Part shown: positions 44,544 through 55,286 of the stretch, piece by piece
Layout: every line of letters begins with the position of its first letter
How positions within the stretch are numbered: position 1 is the first letter of the stretch
Assembly: GCA_037127255.1 (NCBI GenBank)
Contig: JBANSL010000009.1
Location: 23,338,475-23,402,474 of the forward strand
Length of the DNA stretch: 64,000 bases
Source of the DNA: Persicaria tinctoria
Taxonomy: Eukaryota; Streptophyta; Magnoliopsida; Caryophyllales; Polygonaceae
Direction: 5' to 3'
The notes under the pieces: generated by a model
Database searches by the model: none
Told to the model about the DNA's origin: nothing
Seen by the model: only the letters and a program-made list of their open reading frames with translations
Translations under genes and position numbers: made by a program

Positions 44544-46866
44544 ATGTCTAATAACCAGGTTAACAATGAGAACAACCCCAACAATGGGGGTAGCTCGAGT
44601 GCAACCGTGACACCTGAGCAATTCAATAATCTTACCAACACCTTGACAGCCATATTAGATCGCTTGACAGCCTTAGAAGCAAGGCCGAGTGGCTCTACTA
44701 CAGCTGCTGGTGGTCAAGGTAATCCTAGGCGTGACGGAACGCCTCAAGATGAAAGGGAAGTCGTAAATCCTATCCCTAATCCTAATCCTCGTGTCAATTT
44801 AGAAAATCCTTTATTCAATGAGAACAACTCTCCACGAGGTGGGAGAAATGATCGGAATAATGGGTTTGTTAATGTGCAAGGTCAAGGACAAGGAAGGGGA
44901 CGAGGTCGAGGCTTCCAGGAGCAATTCTACTACTCGGAGCAAGATGATGACTTCCAAGAAGAGGAGTATTGGGAGCAGCGTCCGAGACGGAATCAAAGAG
45001 GAAATCAGAACCGACCACCTAGATACAACGACGAGGACGGCATAGGTAAGGTGAAGGTAAAGATTCCTCCTTTTGAAGGTAAAACTGATCCGGATGTTTA
45101 CATTGATTGGGAAACTAAAATGGATCAGATTTGGAATTGTCATAATTTCTCTAATGCTAAAAAGGTGCAATTGGCTACTTTAGAGTTCACAGGCTTTGCT
45201 TTAATTTGGTGGGATAACTTAGTTAAAGAAAGGAGAAGAGCTCTTGATGCACCTATTGCTTCTTGGGAACAACTTAAAGCATTAATGAGAAATCGATTTG
45301 TACCTCAACATTATGCTAGAGAGCTTAGGCAAAGATTAGAAAATCTTAAGCAAGGAAATAAAACTGTTGAGGAAACATTTAATCTTATGCAAGAAACTAT
45401 GGCTCGAGCTAATGTGAATGAACCTTATGAAGATACAAATGCTAGATATCTTAGGATATTGCATCCCGCTTTAGCTCATGAGATTGATTATTTTCCCTAT
45501 ACTACTCCTACTGATTTGTTACATTTAGCAATTAAAGTAGAAAAGGGACAACGTTACAAGAGCCAAGGAAGAATGTCGAGTGGCCAGCAACAAGGGTGGC
45601 GTCCCAATCGGCCTCAACAGCCCCAAGGGCGCTCGGAAATGGCTCCTAGAGACCGAGCTCATCAGCCCCAAGGAAGAGGTGATGGTCGACAACCCCAACA
45701 GTCCCTCGACAAGGGAAAGGGCGTCTGGAATGGACGAGAATCGTCTGGGACATCTACTGGTCCCAAAGGGAGTAATCCTAATCCTTCTACTACTCGTTCT
45801 AGAGATATTGTATGCTTTAAATGCCAAGGTAGAGGACATTATATGAAGGATTGCCCTAATAAGAAAACGCTCATGGTTAATCAATTTGGAGAATATGAAT
45901 CTGAAAATTCTTGTGATGAACCGGATGAGCATGCTAATGACAATGATCAGAACTTAAACCTTGTTTGTTATGAAAATGATGATAATGAGGTTGAATATGA
46001 ACATGGAGAATCTTTGATTGTAAGGAGAGTTTTAAGTGTTGTCCCTACACCATGTGAAGATAATCAAAGAGAAAACTTATTTCATACTCGTTGTCTTGTT
46101 AAAGGAAAGGTTGTAAATGTGATCATTGATGGAGGTAGTTGCTGTAATTTAGCTAGTCAAGAGATGGTTGACAAATTGCATTTACCTACTGTCCAACACC
46201 CTAGACCTTACAAATTGCATTGGATGAATGATTGTGGCTTATTAAAAGTTCATAGACAAGTTAAAGTGCATATTAAACTAGGACATTATGAAGATGATGT
46301 TTTATGTGATATTGTACCTATGCAAGCTTGTCATATACTATTAGGCCGTCCTTGGCAATCTGATCGTAAGGTTATTCATGATGGGTTTACTAATCGTTAT
46401 ACCTTTACTTTTCAGGGGAAGAATGTCATTCTCAAACCCATGACACCTACGCAAGTAGCTGATGAGATTGAGAAGCGGAAGGTAAGTAAAGGTGAGTTAG
46501 ATCAGGAGGCTCAGTCGAGCCAAGTGGATCCTCAAACTCGAGCTAAGAGTGTGTTCTTGGTTTCCAAAAGCACATTCCTGGACGAATTTGCGGATGGTGG
46601 AACTATGCTTATGCGCCTTTGCAAGAGCTTGAGCATGTTGAGTGAAGAGCTTAAAGCTTCTCTTCCATCGAACATTCTCGCTCTTCTTGAGGAGTTTAAG
46701 GATGTGTTTCCCGATGACATACCACCAGGTCTACCCCCTATTCGTGGAATTGAGCATCAAATTGATCTTATTCCAAGGGCTGCGTTACCTAATCGACCTG
46801 CATATCGTATGAATCCCACTGAGACCCAAGAGGTCCAAACCCAAGTCCAAGAGCTGTTGGATAAGG
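44544..46866 (+). pseudogene. gag-pro: Element B gag and protease (open frame of a gag-pol pseudogene)
   Basis: Begins MSNNQVNNENNPNN. Gag core: KVKVKIPPFEGKTDPDVYID, FALIWWDNLV, YARELRQRLENLKQGNKTVE, HPALAHEIDYFPYTTP. Zinc knuckle CFKCQGRGHYMKDC near residue 430. Protease VVNVIIDGGSCCNLASQEMV and CHILLGRPWQSDRKVIHDG. Then a linker to the RT entry block DIPPGLPPIRGIEHQIDLIP. The frame stays open to LLDKGY, where a 22-base duplication with a small deletion (46868-46919) breaks it. This is the most complete coding copy of the family and the likeliest relative of the source of enzymes for A, C, D and E. Confidence 0.9.
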
Positions 46867-49555
46867 GTTATTAGTCCCTAAGAAAGATGTGCCTGTGTTA
46901 TTAGTCCCTAAGAAAGATGGTTCATGGAGAATGTGTGTTGATTGTAGGGCTATTAACAACATTACTATTAAATATCGTCATCCTATTCCTAGATTAGATG
47001 ATATGCTAGATGAATTGCATGGAGCTTCTATATTTTCTAAAATTGATCTTAGAAGTGGTTATCATCAGATTAGAATGAAAAAGGGTGATGAATGGAAAAC
47101 AGCCTTTAAGACTAAGCTTGGTTTATATATGAGTGGTTGGTTATGCCTTTTGGTTTAACTAATGCTCCTAGCACTTTTATGCGTTTAATGAATCATGTGC
47201 TTCGAGATTTCATTGGAAGATTTGTTGTTGTCTATTTTGATGATATTCTGATTTATAGCAAATCTCTTAATGAACATGAATCACATCTTAGAGAAGTGCT
47301 TAAAACGCTGAGAATTGAACACTTGTATGCTAATTTAAAGAAGTGTGAATTATGTAATGAACAAGTGTCTTTTCTTGGTTTTGTAGTGAGTTCGAATGGA
47401 CTGCGTGTCGATGAGGCTAAGATCAAAGCGATCCAAGAGTGGCCAACACCCACCAACATCGGCCATGTGCGCAGCTTCCAAGGATTGGCGAGTTTCTATC
47501 GTCGCTTTGTACGTGATTTCAGCACCATCTCAGCACCTCTAACCGAGCTTACAAAGAAGAGAAGTGAGTTCACACGGGGAGCAGCTCAGGAGGAGGCGTT
47601 TAACATGCTTAAGGACAAGCTCACTCATGCACCTTTACTCGCATTGCCGGACTTCTCCCAGCCCTTTGAGGTCGAGTGTGATGCTAGCGGAGTTGGAATT
47701 GGTGGAGTCCTTATGCAAGGAGGTAAACCTATAGCCTTCTTTTCTGAGAAACTTAAGGGTGCTTGTCTTAAATACTCTACCTATGATAAGGAATTATATG
47801 CTTTGTTTAGAGTACTTAAGACATGGTCTCACTATCTATGGCCTAGCGAGTTTATTCTTAGGACTGATCATGAATCTTTAAAACATTTTAAAAGCCAAGA
47901 TAAACTTGATAGGAGACATGGAAGATGGATGGAATTCATTGAAACATTTCCTTATGTGATTAAATATAAGAAAGGCAAAGACAATGTGGTTGCGGATGCA
48001 TTATCTAGGAGACATGCTCTAATAACTGATTTCGATTCTCATGCTTTAGCTAGAAGACATGCACTTTTAACCACTTTGGATTCTAGAGTCTTAGGCTTTG
48101 TTTACATAAAGGAATTGTATGAATCTGATTTGGATTTTGATGATATCTTTCGAAAATGCTTAGATAAGGGTCCTAATGACAGCTTTTATATATATGAAGG
48201 ATTCTTATTTCGAAAAGATCAAGTATGCATTCCTAGGTGTTCTCTACGATTATTACTTGTTAGTGAAGCCCATAGTGGTGGATTAATGGGACATTTTGGT
48301 AGAGATAAAACTTATCATACTCTGAAATCACATTTCTATTGGCCACATATGCTTAGGGATGTTGAATATTGTCTTAAAAGATGCATAGATTGCATTAAAG
48401 CTAAAGCTAAGCTTATGCCCCATGGCCTTTATACACCACTACCGACCCCCTCAGCCCCTTAGGGAAGACATTTCTATGGATTTTATTGTTGGGTTGCCTA
48501 GGACTAAGAAGGGGAGGGATTCAATCTTTGTAGTGGTTGATAGATTCTCTAAAATGGCTCATTTCATTGCATGTCATAAAACTGATGATGCTACCAACGT
48601 TGCTAATCTATTCTTTAGAGAAGTAGTTAGGTTGCATGGCGTGCCTAAAACCATTGTTAGTGATAGGGATGTGAAATTCTTAAGTCATTTTTGGCGTACT
48701 TTATGGAATAAATTGGGAACTAGATTGCTATTCTCTACTTCTAGCCACCCCCGAACTGATGGCCAAACTGAGGTGACTAATAGAACACTTGGAACACTCC
48801 TTAGAGCCATTATTAGGAAGAATTTAAAACTTTGGGAAGAAGCCTTACCTCATGTGGAATTTGCATATAATAGAACCATACATTCAGCTACTAAACTCAC
48901 CCCATTTGAATGTGTGTATGGTGTTAATCCACTAACCCCTTTTGATCTTACTCCATATCCTATGAGAGACAAAGAATCATTTGAGGCAGGTAAGCATGTC
49001 GAGTTCATTAAGGAGCTGCATGAACGAACTCGAGAGAAGCTGAAGCTAAAGGCTGAGTACAATGCGAACAAGGCCAACAAGGGACGTCGGTTGGTCACAT
49101 TTCAGCCTGGAGATCTTGTATGGGTACACTTGAGGAAGGAGCGGTTTCCAGAAGCCCGGAAGAACAAGCTGTCGCCTCGTGGTGATGGACCATTTCGGAT
49201 CAAGAAGAGAGTGGGCGACAATGCCTACCAATTGGAGCTTCCTGGAGACATGGGCGTGAGCGCTACATTCAACGTCGCGGATCTAATCCCTTACTTCGCT
49301 GTGGATGAAGACTTGGATTCGTGGTCGAATCCTTTTCAAGAAGGGGAGGTTGATGCGGGACCATCTTCTACAGCTCCAGACACACCCATCATTCTTGGAG
49401 AAGGACCCATGACTCGAGCTAGAGCAAAGAAGCTTCAGAGAGACTCATTCCTATTCGTCACTCACGCTTTGTTCTCGAGCAAGGTTCAACTCCCCGAGCC
49501 AACATTGAAGACATACATGTGCCTTGGAGTCCAAGAGGAGGCCGAGCCACCTTAG
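46867..49555 (+). pseudogene. pol: Element B pol: RT, RNase H, integrase with LTR-encoded tail (three frame breaks)
   Basis: RT shows [48 protein letters not shown] and the intact catalytic YFDDIL (47233-47250). RNase H follows ([43 protein letters not shown]). Integrase has the zinc motif ([30 protein letters not shown]) and core ([60 protein letters not shown]). The tail has FNVADLIPYF, DSWSNPFQEGEVDAGP and GPMTRARAKKLQ, the latter inside the LTR that starts at 49351. Breaks: the duplication at 46868-46919, an extra AT near 47128 and a shift near 48455. Apart from those the catalytic motifs look intact. Confidence 0.9.
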
Positions 49556-50339
49556 AAATGCTTAGGCCGAAATTTCACTAAGTGTTATGTCTAAATTCAG
49601 CTTATGAACATTATTGGGCTGAATTGGGCTTTTATTAGTTATTCGTTTTAAAACATTATTTACTTACGTTCTTAGGTTTATTTAATTAGGCCCATTAGAA
49701 TTTAGATCTATCTATTCTATCTTCTATCTCCTTGGCCGGCCAGAACAGCCCTCACAAGGCCTATATATTTTCGCACCTTTCATTGAATTCAATTGGAACC
49801 TTTATGAACATAACTCTCTCATATTGAGTGTAAACACATCGAGTGTTTGTTGATTCAACTAGAGCAGTGCTCGTTGGTCATTGATTGATAATCTCAGCTT
49901 GGTTTGCTTTGCCGTTCATCAACTTCGCAAGACTTGGTGAATCTAGTATCCACAAGCCCCCTTCTGGTGCTTCAAGTTGTCCGCTTGATTGTGTCGGATT
50001 GTAGAGGCGGGTTATATAGTCATTGGTATTGGTTCCTACCCTCTGAGGAGGCCTGGGGTCTTTATCTTGTTCTATATAGATCGACTCAGTTCTTATCGGT
50101 CGTGTCTTTATATCAATTTCGAGTCTTTATCAGTTCTTGCATCGAGTCTTGTTCTTTCTTTATTGTCGACATTGAGTTCTTGCTGTTCTTGATGTTTCTT
50201 GTTGAGTCTTGAACGAATCTTGAGCTTTCTTGAATCGTTTCTTTGAGTCCAGCTGCTGCGTTCTTGCTTTCTTGTTTGTTTCTTTGAGTTCTTGCTTGAT
50301 TGTCGAAGATCGGACCATCCCACGGCTAACCCCGTATCA
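49351..50339 (+). mobile_element. LTR shared by elements B (3') and C (5')
   Basis: TGATGCGGG to CCCCGTATCA, 989 bases. Its first 200 bases encode the B tail and differ from the A, C, D and E LTRs; the last 500 resemble them. A primer site follows at once, so it serves as 3' LTR of B and 5' LTR of C. Confidence 0.85.
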
Positions 50340-51564
50340 AATTGGCATCAGAGCTTTGGTTTCCGACATCAAGATTGAGTCTTTTCTTTTCATAAACACA
50401 AAAAAAAAACCACAAAAAAGAGTCCTTTTCTTGTTTGGTCTTTTACTTCTTGTTTCTTGAATTGATTATTGCACTAATCTTTTGTTTGTGATTGTTTGTG
50501 GTTGCATAGCCTAAACACAAGCCTACCCGAGACCGTGGAGTCGACCAGATCAGTGCGCACACCCCTTGTGTTCACTCCCCTAGCCGACGGCAAGAACCTT
50601 GTCCCCATAGTCGAGTAAAGCTTTGGTCGACAACCCACATTCACACCAAAGAAACCCTAGTTTGCTATCTTTCTATCTTTTCTATCTTTGGCATATTTGT
50701 TCTATCTTCTATCTAAATTCCATTTATTTATTGCCTTTACAAAAATCTGATTTTTGGTGGATATAAATCATATTTATCTATCATTTATCTTTAAGGCTTT
50801 AGATAGATCCACTTACCAAAGATAAACAAAAGCCTCACCTATAAATACATCTTTAGGGCTGAATTTCCATCTTTATCACCAACACCTCAAATTTTCGAGT
50901 CCTACATCTCAAGTTGAGTCTTTTCTTGCATTAGTTTCATATTTAAAAAAAAAAAAAAAATCAGATCCCAAAATTACAAAAAAAAAAAAGAAAAAAAGAA
51001 AAGAGAAAGTGTTTGTTAGTTGTTTGTTGATCTAGTGCAAGAAAGCTCCAAGGACTAAATTTTTTGGTGATTTTCATAGCCCTTGTCAACATACCCTAAA
51101 CCTAAAACACATACACCTCCACAAAATTGAAACCCTACCCTGCAACTACAACGTCCTAACTTAAAGGTTTTCAATCAAAAGAGGTAAATTTCCAAGTTTT
51201 CTTTTATTTCTCTTCTTTTTCTATTTGTGTCGAGTAGAGCTCTGTTGTTGATCCATTGCAATTACCCATCTTTTTGTTGTGTCGAATTGATCCATTGCAA
51301 TTACCCATCTGCTTTGCTTGAATCTATTGTTTACAACTGCTGTCGAGTACTCTTTACCCTTTATCGAGTGCTTTGTTGTTCGTTTCAGTCACTACATACC
51401 TTGATTTGTTTAGTCTTTGCTTGGTAGTTGATTTGCCCAAAGCGGATTGCCCTAGCAAGCGTGATATATCAATCAGAGAGGGAGTGTGAGCGAAACACAA
51501 TTGTGAGCTGTTTATAAATTTACTAACCTTAACTTAGTTCTTTGTTTCCTTTCTCTTTGTTATA
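50340..51564 (+). other. Leader of element C
   Basis: Primer site TTGGCATCAGAGC at 50342-50354, then the conserved CATAGCCTAAACACAAGCC block, an A-rich run at 50945-50990 and the pre-ATG block at 51429-51502. No gene seen. Confidence 0.75.
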
Positions 51565-52521
51565 ATGTCTAATAGCCAAGGCAATGACTGGTTCAGTACC
51601 GTCATGGAGAAGTTAGCTAAGATCCAAGAGAATTTGGTGACCAATGAAGACTTGGTTAAGTTGGATCAAAGCTTTACGACATATGAGTTTCGGTGTTTTG
51701 GCTCTAATACGGTGTTTGGACAAGGAGTCCAACTTAGAGTTGCAGTGCCACCAATTGAAAGGGAAGATACTCATCCTATTCCTCCCAATAATGCTAATCA
51801 ACATAGCATAGATAGTTCTCTTATTGCTGAAATTAAAGAGCATGTTGATAATAATGATCAAAATCTTAATTTAATTGCCTATGATGATAATGTTTGCTTT
51901 AAATATGAGAATGATGATTCTTTGATTGATAGTAAGGTTTTAAGTGTTCAACCTAATCATTGTGATGATAATCAAAGTGAAGAGTTGTGTCATACTAAAT
52001 GCATAGAAAAAGGCATAGTTAGTAATATGGTCATTGATGGTGAAAATTCTTCTACTATTGCTAGCATTGAGTTAATTGAAAATTCAGCCTTGGAAAAGGA
52101 TGAAAACTTGTTAGCATTGGATGGAAACTTAGGGATTATTGACCAAGCTAAAGTGCATATTACGTTAGAACATAATGATGATATAAAATATGAATTATGC
52201 ACTCATAAAGTTTCTTTTCTTGATTTTGTAGATGAAGCTGAGATAATATCCATCGAGGAGTGGTCAATCCCTACACCAATTAGCCTTGACAAGGGTTTCC
52301 ATGGACATGTGGTATTCGATCCAGGAGCTCGTGTGGATGCCTTTGCGGAATCAAATGCGAACTTGGATTCGAGGACGAATCCTTTTCAAGAAAGGGAGAA
52401 TGATGCAGGACCAACCAAGACACCTCCGGACACATCTATACTTGGGGATGGACCTATGATTCGAGCTCGTGAGAATGAAGTCATCCTCAAGAGGAAGAAG
52501 AAGGCTCCACCGTGGGAGTAG
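51565..52521 (+). CDS. Element C short polyprotein: decayed protease segment plus LTR tail
   Basis: Starts MSNSQGNDWFSTVMEKLAKI. The gag core and zinc knuckle are missing; after FGSNTVFGQGV the frame joins the region aligned with the B protease (KVLSVQPNHCDDNQSEELCH, VSNMVIDGENSSTIAS), where IDGGSCCN of B is replaced by IDGENSST. Then SFLDFVDEAE, FDPGARVDAFAESNANLDSR and the LTR-encoded tail GPMIRARENEVILKRKKKAP to a stop at 52519. 318 codons without a stop. The product would be strongly acidic with a basic end. Function unknown; its conservation in C, D and E is the notable point. Confidence 0.65.
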   Translation: MSNSQGNDWFSTVMEKLAKIQENLVTNEDLVKLDQSFTTYEFRCFGSNTVFGQGVQLRVAVPPIEREDTHPIPPNNANQHSIDSSLIAEIKEHVDNNDQNLNLIAYDDNVCFKYENDDSLIDSKVLSVQPNHCDDNQSEELCHTKCIEKGIVSNMVIDGENSSTIASIELIENSALEKDENLLALDGNLGIIDQAKVHITLEHNDDIKYELCTHKVSFLDFVDEAEIISIEEWSIPTPISLDKGFHGHVVFDPGARVDAFAESNANLDSRTNPFQERENDAGPTKTPPDTSILGDGPMIRARENEVILKRKKKAPPWE

Positions 52522-53501
52522 GTCCAAAGGTGGAAGCTTGACGTTTAGCTCGTTCATAGTCATTTGACAGCTTTTCGACGTCTCTGTAAAATGGGTCGTA
52601 CGGATTCAATATTTATCGGATTGAGGCGTGCCATATCTTGTTGGAACGAGGACGAAGAGATCTACAACTTTTCTGTTGAAGGTTTTCCAGATTCAACCTC
52701 AAAATTGGCCGAAAATGCACATCTTTGCAAGCTGTCACTGTTTTGACGGGATTTTACTAAGTGTTGGAACCCCATTTCGCCTAGTGTTCCTATTGGGCCG
52801 AAATTGGGCCATTTTAAGTGTTATTTCTAGAGATCTTATTTACTTATGATTTTAGGTGTTTTAATTAGATGTTTGATATTATCTTTCTATCATTAAACTC
52901 GGCCCATCAGGCCTTAGCATAGCTTATATATTTCGATTTCCTACATTGTAAACATTCAGCTTTCAATGAATAGAATTAGTTCTCTCAAACTTGTGTGAAA
53001 CACATTGAGTGATGTTGATCCAACTAGAGCTGTGCTCGTTGATCACGAATTGATAATCTTAGCTTGGTTTGCTTTTCCGTTCATCAACTTTGCAAGACTT
53101 GGTGAATCTAGTATCCACAAGCCCCCTCCTTGTGCTTCAAGTTGTCCGCTTGATTGTGTAGGGTTGTAGAGGCGGGTTGTGTCATTGGTATTGGTTCCTA
53201 CCCTCTGAGGAGGCCTGGGGTCTTTATCTTGTTCTATATAGATCGACTCAGTCCTTATCGGTCGTGTCTTTATATCAGTTTCGAGTCTTTATCAGTTCTT
53301 GCATCGAGTCTTGTTCTTTCTTTATTGTCGACATTGAGTTCTTGTTGTTCTTGATGTTTCTTGTTGAGTCTTGAACGAATCTTGAGCTTTCTTGAATCGT
53401 TTCTTTGAGTCCAGCTGCTGCGTTCTTGCTTTCTTGTTTGTTTCTTTGAGTTCTTGCTTGATTGTCGAAGATCGGACCATCCCACGGCTAACCCCGTATC
53501 A
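52401..53501 (+). mobile_element. 3' LTR of element C
   Basis: TGATGCAGG to CCCCGTATCA, 1101 bases, followed by the TCCCA target duplication. Closest to the truncated LTR at 38004. Confidence 0.9.
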
Positions 53502-53506
53502 TCCCA

Positions 53507-53936
53507 TCTGTCCAAAATAACTCTTTGTTGTTCACATTTAAAATTATATTGTGCACATTTATAATTATGTTGTGCTGTTTTCCAGGAATTCATGAAAATG
53601 TAATATTACGATGTTCAATTATAAATGAATGTTGTTCAACTTTAATCATCTTATGTTCAAATAATGAAAGTTATTTGTATACTCTTTGAAGTTTCTGGTG
53701 TTCATACATATCTCCAAATTGTTTTTCTCTCCCATTTTTCTGTTTTTCATCCATAATTTATGTTTTTTTAATGCGCACTGTTATATAAGAAATTACAGAT
53801 TTAACATGCTTAATAAAGTAACATAACATGATAAAATATTTTATATTAATAATTATATTGTGAACTTAAATGTTGCAATATTATAAAATAAGAACTTGTT
53901 CTCTAATACATAAATTACACATTTTTGAAATAGAAA
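53507..53936. other. AT-rich flank right of the gypsy array
   Basis: 53507-53690 continues the duplicated unit interrupted at 38003. The rest is AT-rich with no recognised gene. Confidence 0.6.
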
Positions 53937-54162
53937 TTATATTTGAAGGTGCATTTTTTTTGGCCTTCTGTCTTCCGATTCAATGAGTGCTTCAACATAT
54001 CCAACTATTTGCCCCTCAACCATTTGCAATATATCTTCCAGCCTCTCTTGTTTTTCTACCAATTGCCTACATTATTTTCAAGTTAACATTTATATTGTAA
54101 ATATCAAAAAAATTCTTTATAAAAGAAGTTGAATCTTACCCTGGCCTCCAGATCATTGTCAT
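53937..54162 (-). pseudogene. Last exons of an unidentified minus-strand gene, cut by element D
   Basis: On the minus strand a GT donor (AGG|GTAAG near 54140) and an acceptor (TGTAG|GC near 54070) join DNDLEA(R) to QLVEKQERLEDILQMVEGQI and VGYVEALIESEDRRPKK, ending at a TAA at 53937-53939. The heptad-like pattern suggests a coiled coil. It converges on the Ulp1-like gene. The upstream part is replaced by the LTR of element D at 54163. I do not recognise the family. Confidence 0.4.
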
Positions 54163-55286
54163 TGATGCGGGAGCATCCAAGCCATCATCAAAGACACCTC
54201 CGGACACACCTATGATTCGAGATTATGAGGATGATGTCCTTCTCAAGAGGAAGAAGAAGGCTCCACCATGGGAAGAAGTCCCAAGGTGCAAGCTTGGATT
54301 AAATGACGTTTTGGTTCGTTCATAGTCATTTGACAACTTTTCGACGTCTCTCTAAAATGGATCGTACGGATTCAATATTTATCGGATTGAGGCGTGCCAT
54401 ACCTTGTTGGAACGAGGACGAAGAGATCTACAACTTTGCTGTTGAAGGTTTTTCCAGATTCGACCTCGAGATTGGACGAAAATGCACATCTTTGCAAGAT
54501 GTCACTGTTTTGACGGGAATGGATCCTATTAGGCCGAAATTGGGCTTTTCTACATGTTATTTTTAGAGACCTTATTTACTTATGTTTTAGGTGTTTAATT
54601 TAGTTGTTTATTTTATTCACTTAAATCGGCCCATCAGGCTTTAGAGTAGTCTATATATTTCGATTTCATACATTGTAAACATTCAGCTTTCAATGAATAG
54701 AATTAGTTCTCTCAAACTTGTGTGAAACACATTGAGTGATGTTGATCCAACTAGAGTTGTGCTCGTTGATCACGAATTGGTATCTATCTCAGCTTGGTTT
54801 GCTTTGTGTTCATCAACTTCGCAAGACTTGGTGAATCTAGTATCCACAAGCCCCCTCCTTGTGCCTTCAAGTTGTCCGCTTGATTGTGTAGGGTTGTAGA
54901 GGCGGGTTGTGTAGTCATTGGTATTGGTTCCTACCCTCTGAGGAGGCCTGGGGTCTTTATCTTGTTCTATATAGATCGACTCAGTCCATATCAGGTCGTG
55001 TCTTTCCATTCTTGTTCTTTAATTTCGAGTCTTGCTGCGTTCTTGAGAATCTTGATCGATCTTGATTACTTCTTGGTCGAATCTTGCTGATCTTGTTGAG
55101 TCTTTATTCGTTCTTGCTTCCGTTCTTTAACTTCTTGATTGATCTTGCAGATTTCTTGATCGGTTCTTGAAGCTTTCTTGGCTGCGTCAGATTTGGTTCT
55201 TGCATTCTTGATTAAGTCTTGTTATCTTTCTTGAGTTTCTTGCTTGTTGTCGAAGATCGGACCAACCTACGGCTAACCCCGTATCA
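54163..55286 (+). mobile_element. 5' LTR of element D
   Basis: TGATGCGGGAGCATCC to ACCCCGTATCA, 1124 bases. Contains the shared CGTACGGATTCAATATTTATC block and a TATA-like CTATATATTT near 54652. Confidence 0.85.

Larger units (their letters stand above)
38004..53501 (+). mobile_element. Compound gypsy array: LTR-internal-LTR-internal-LTR with 5-base target duplication
   Basis: Outer ends are TGATGCAGG (38004) and CCCCGTATCA (53501), flanked by TCCCA at 37999-38003 and 53502-53506. In between are a 5' LTR cut short at about 38170, leader sequence, nested element A (39236-44370), the gag-pol of element B, an LTR (49351-50339), the pol-less internal region of element C with its own primer site (50342-50354) and a final LTR (52401-53501). 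The outer LTRs resemble each other more than the middle one, which has a distinct start (CATCTTCTACAGCTCCAG). The array therefore seems to be a recombinant of two related elements in one insertion site. Confidence 0.8.
29270..54162. mobile_element. Possible large Ulp1-bearing transposon (MULE-like?), interrupted by the gypsy array
   Basis: Once the gypsy array at 38004-53501 is set aside, 29270-38003 joins 53502-54162 to give about 9.4 kb. The unit holds tRNA-like inverted sequences, short AT-rich repeats with a GTGCAAATATAA-like core on both sides, a decayed Ulp1-like gene, an eEF1A fragment and a convergent coding exon. Ulp1-like genes with captured host pieces are known from plant Mutator-like elements. 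I see no terminal inverted repeats or transposase, so the identity and limits are inference. The left limit is the copia LTR and the right limit the LTR of element D. Confidence 0.35.
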
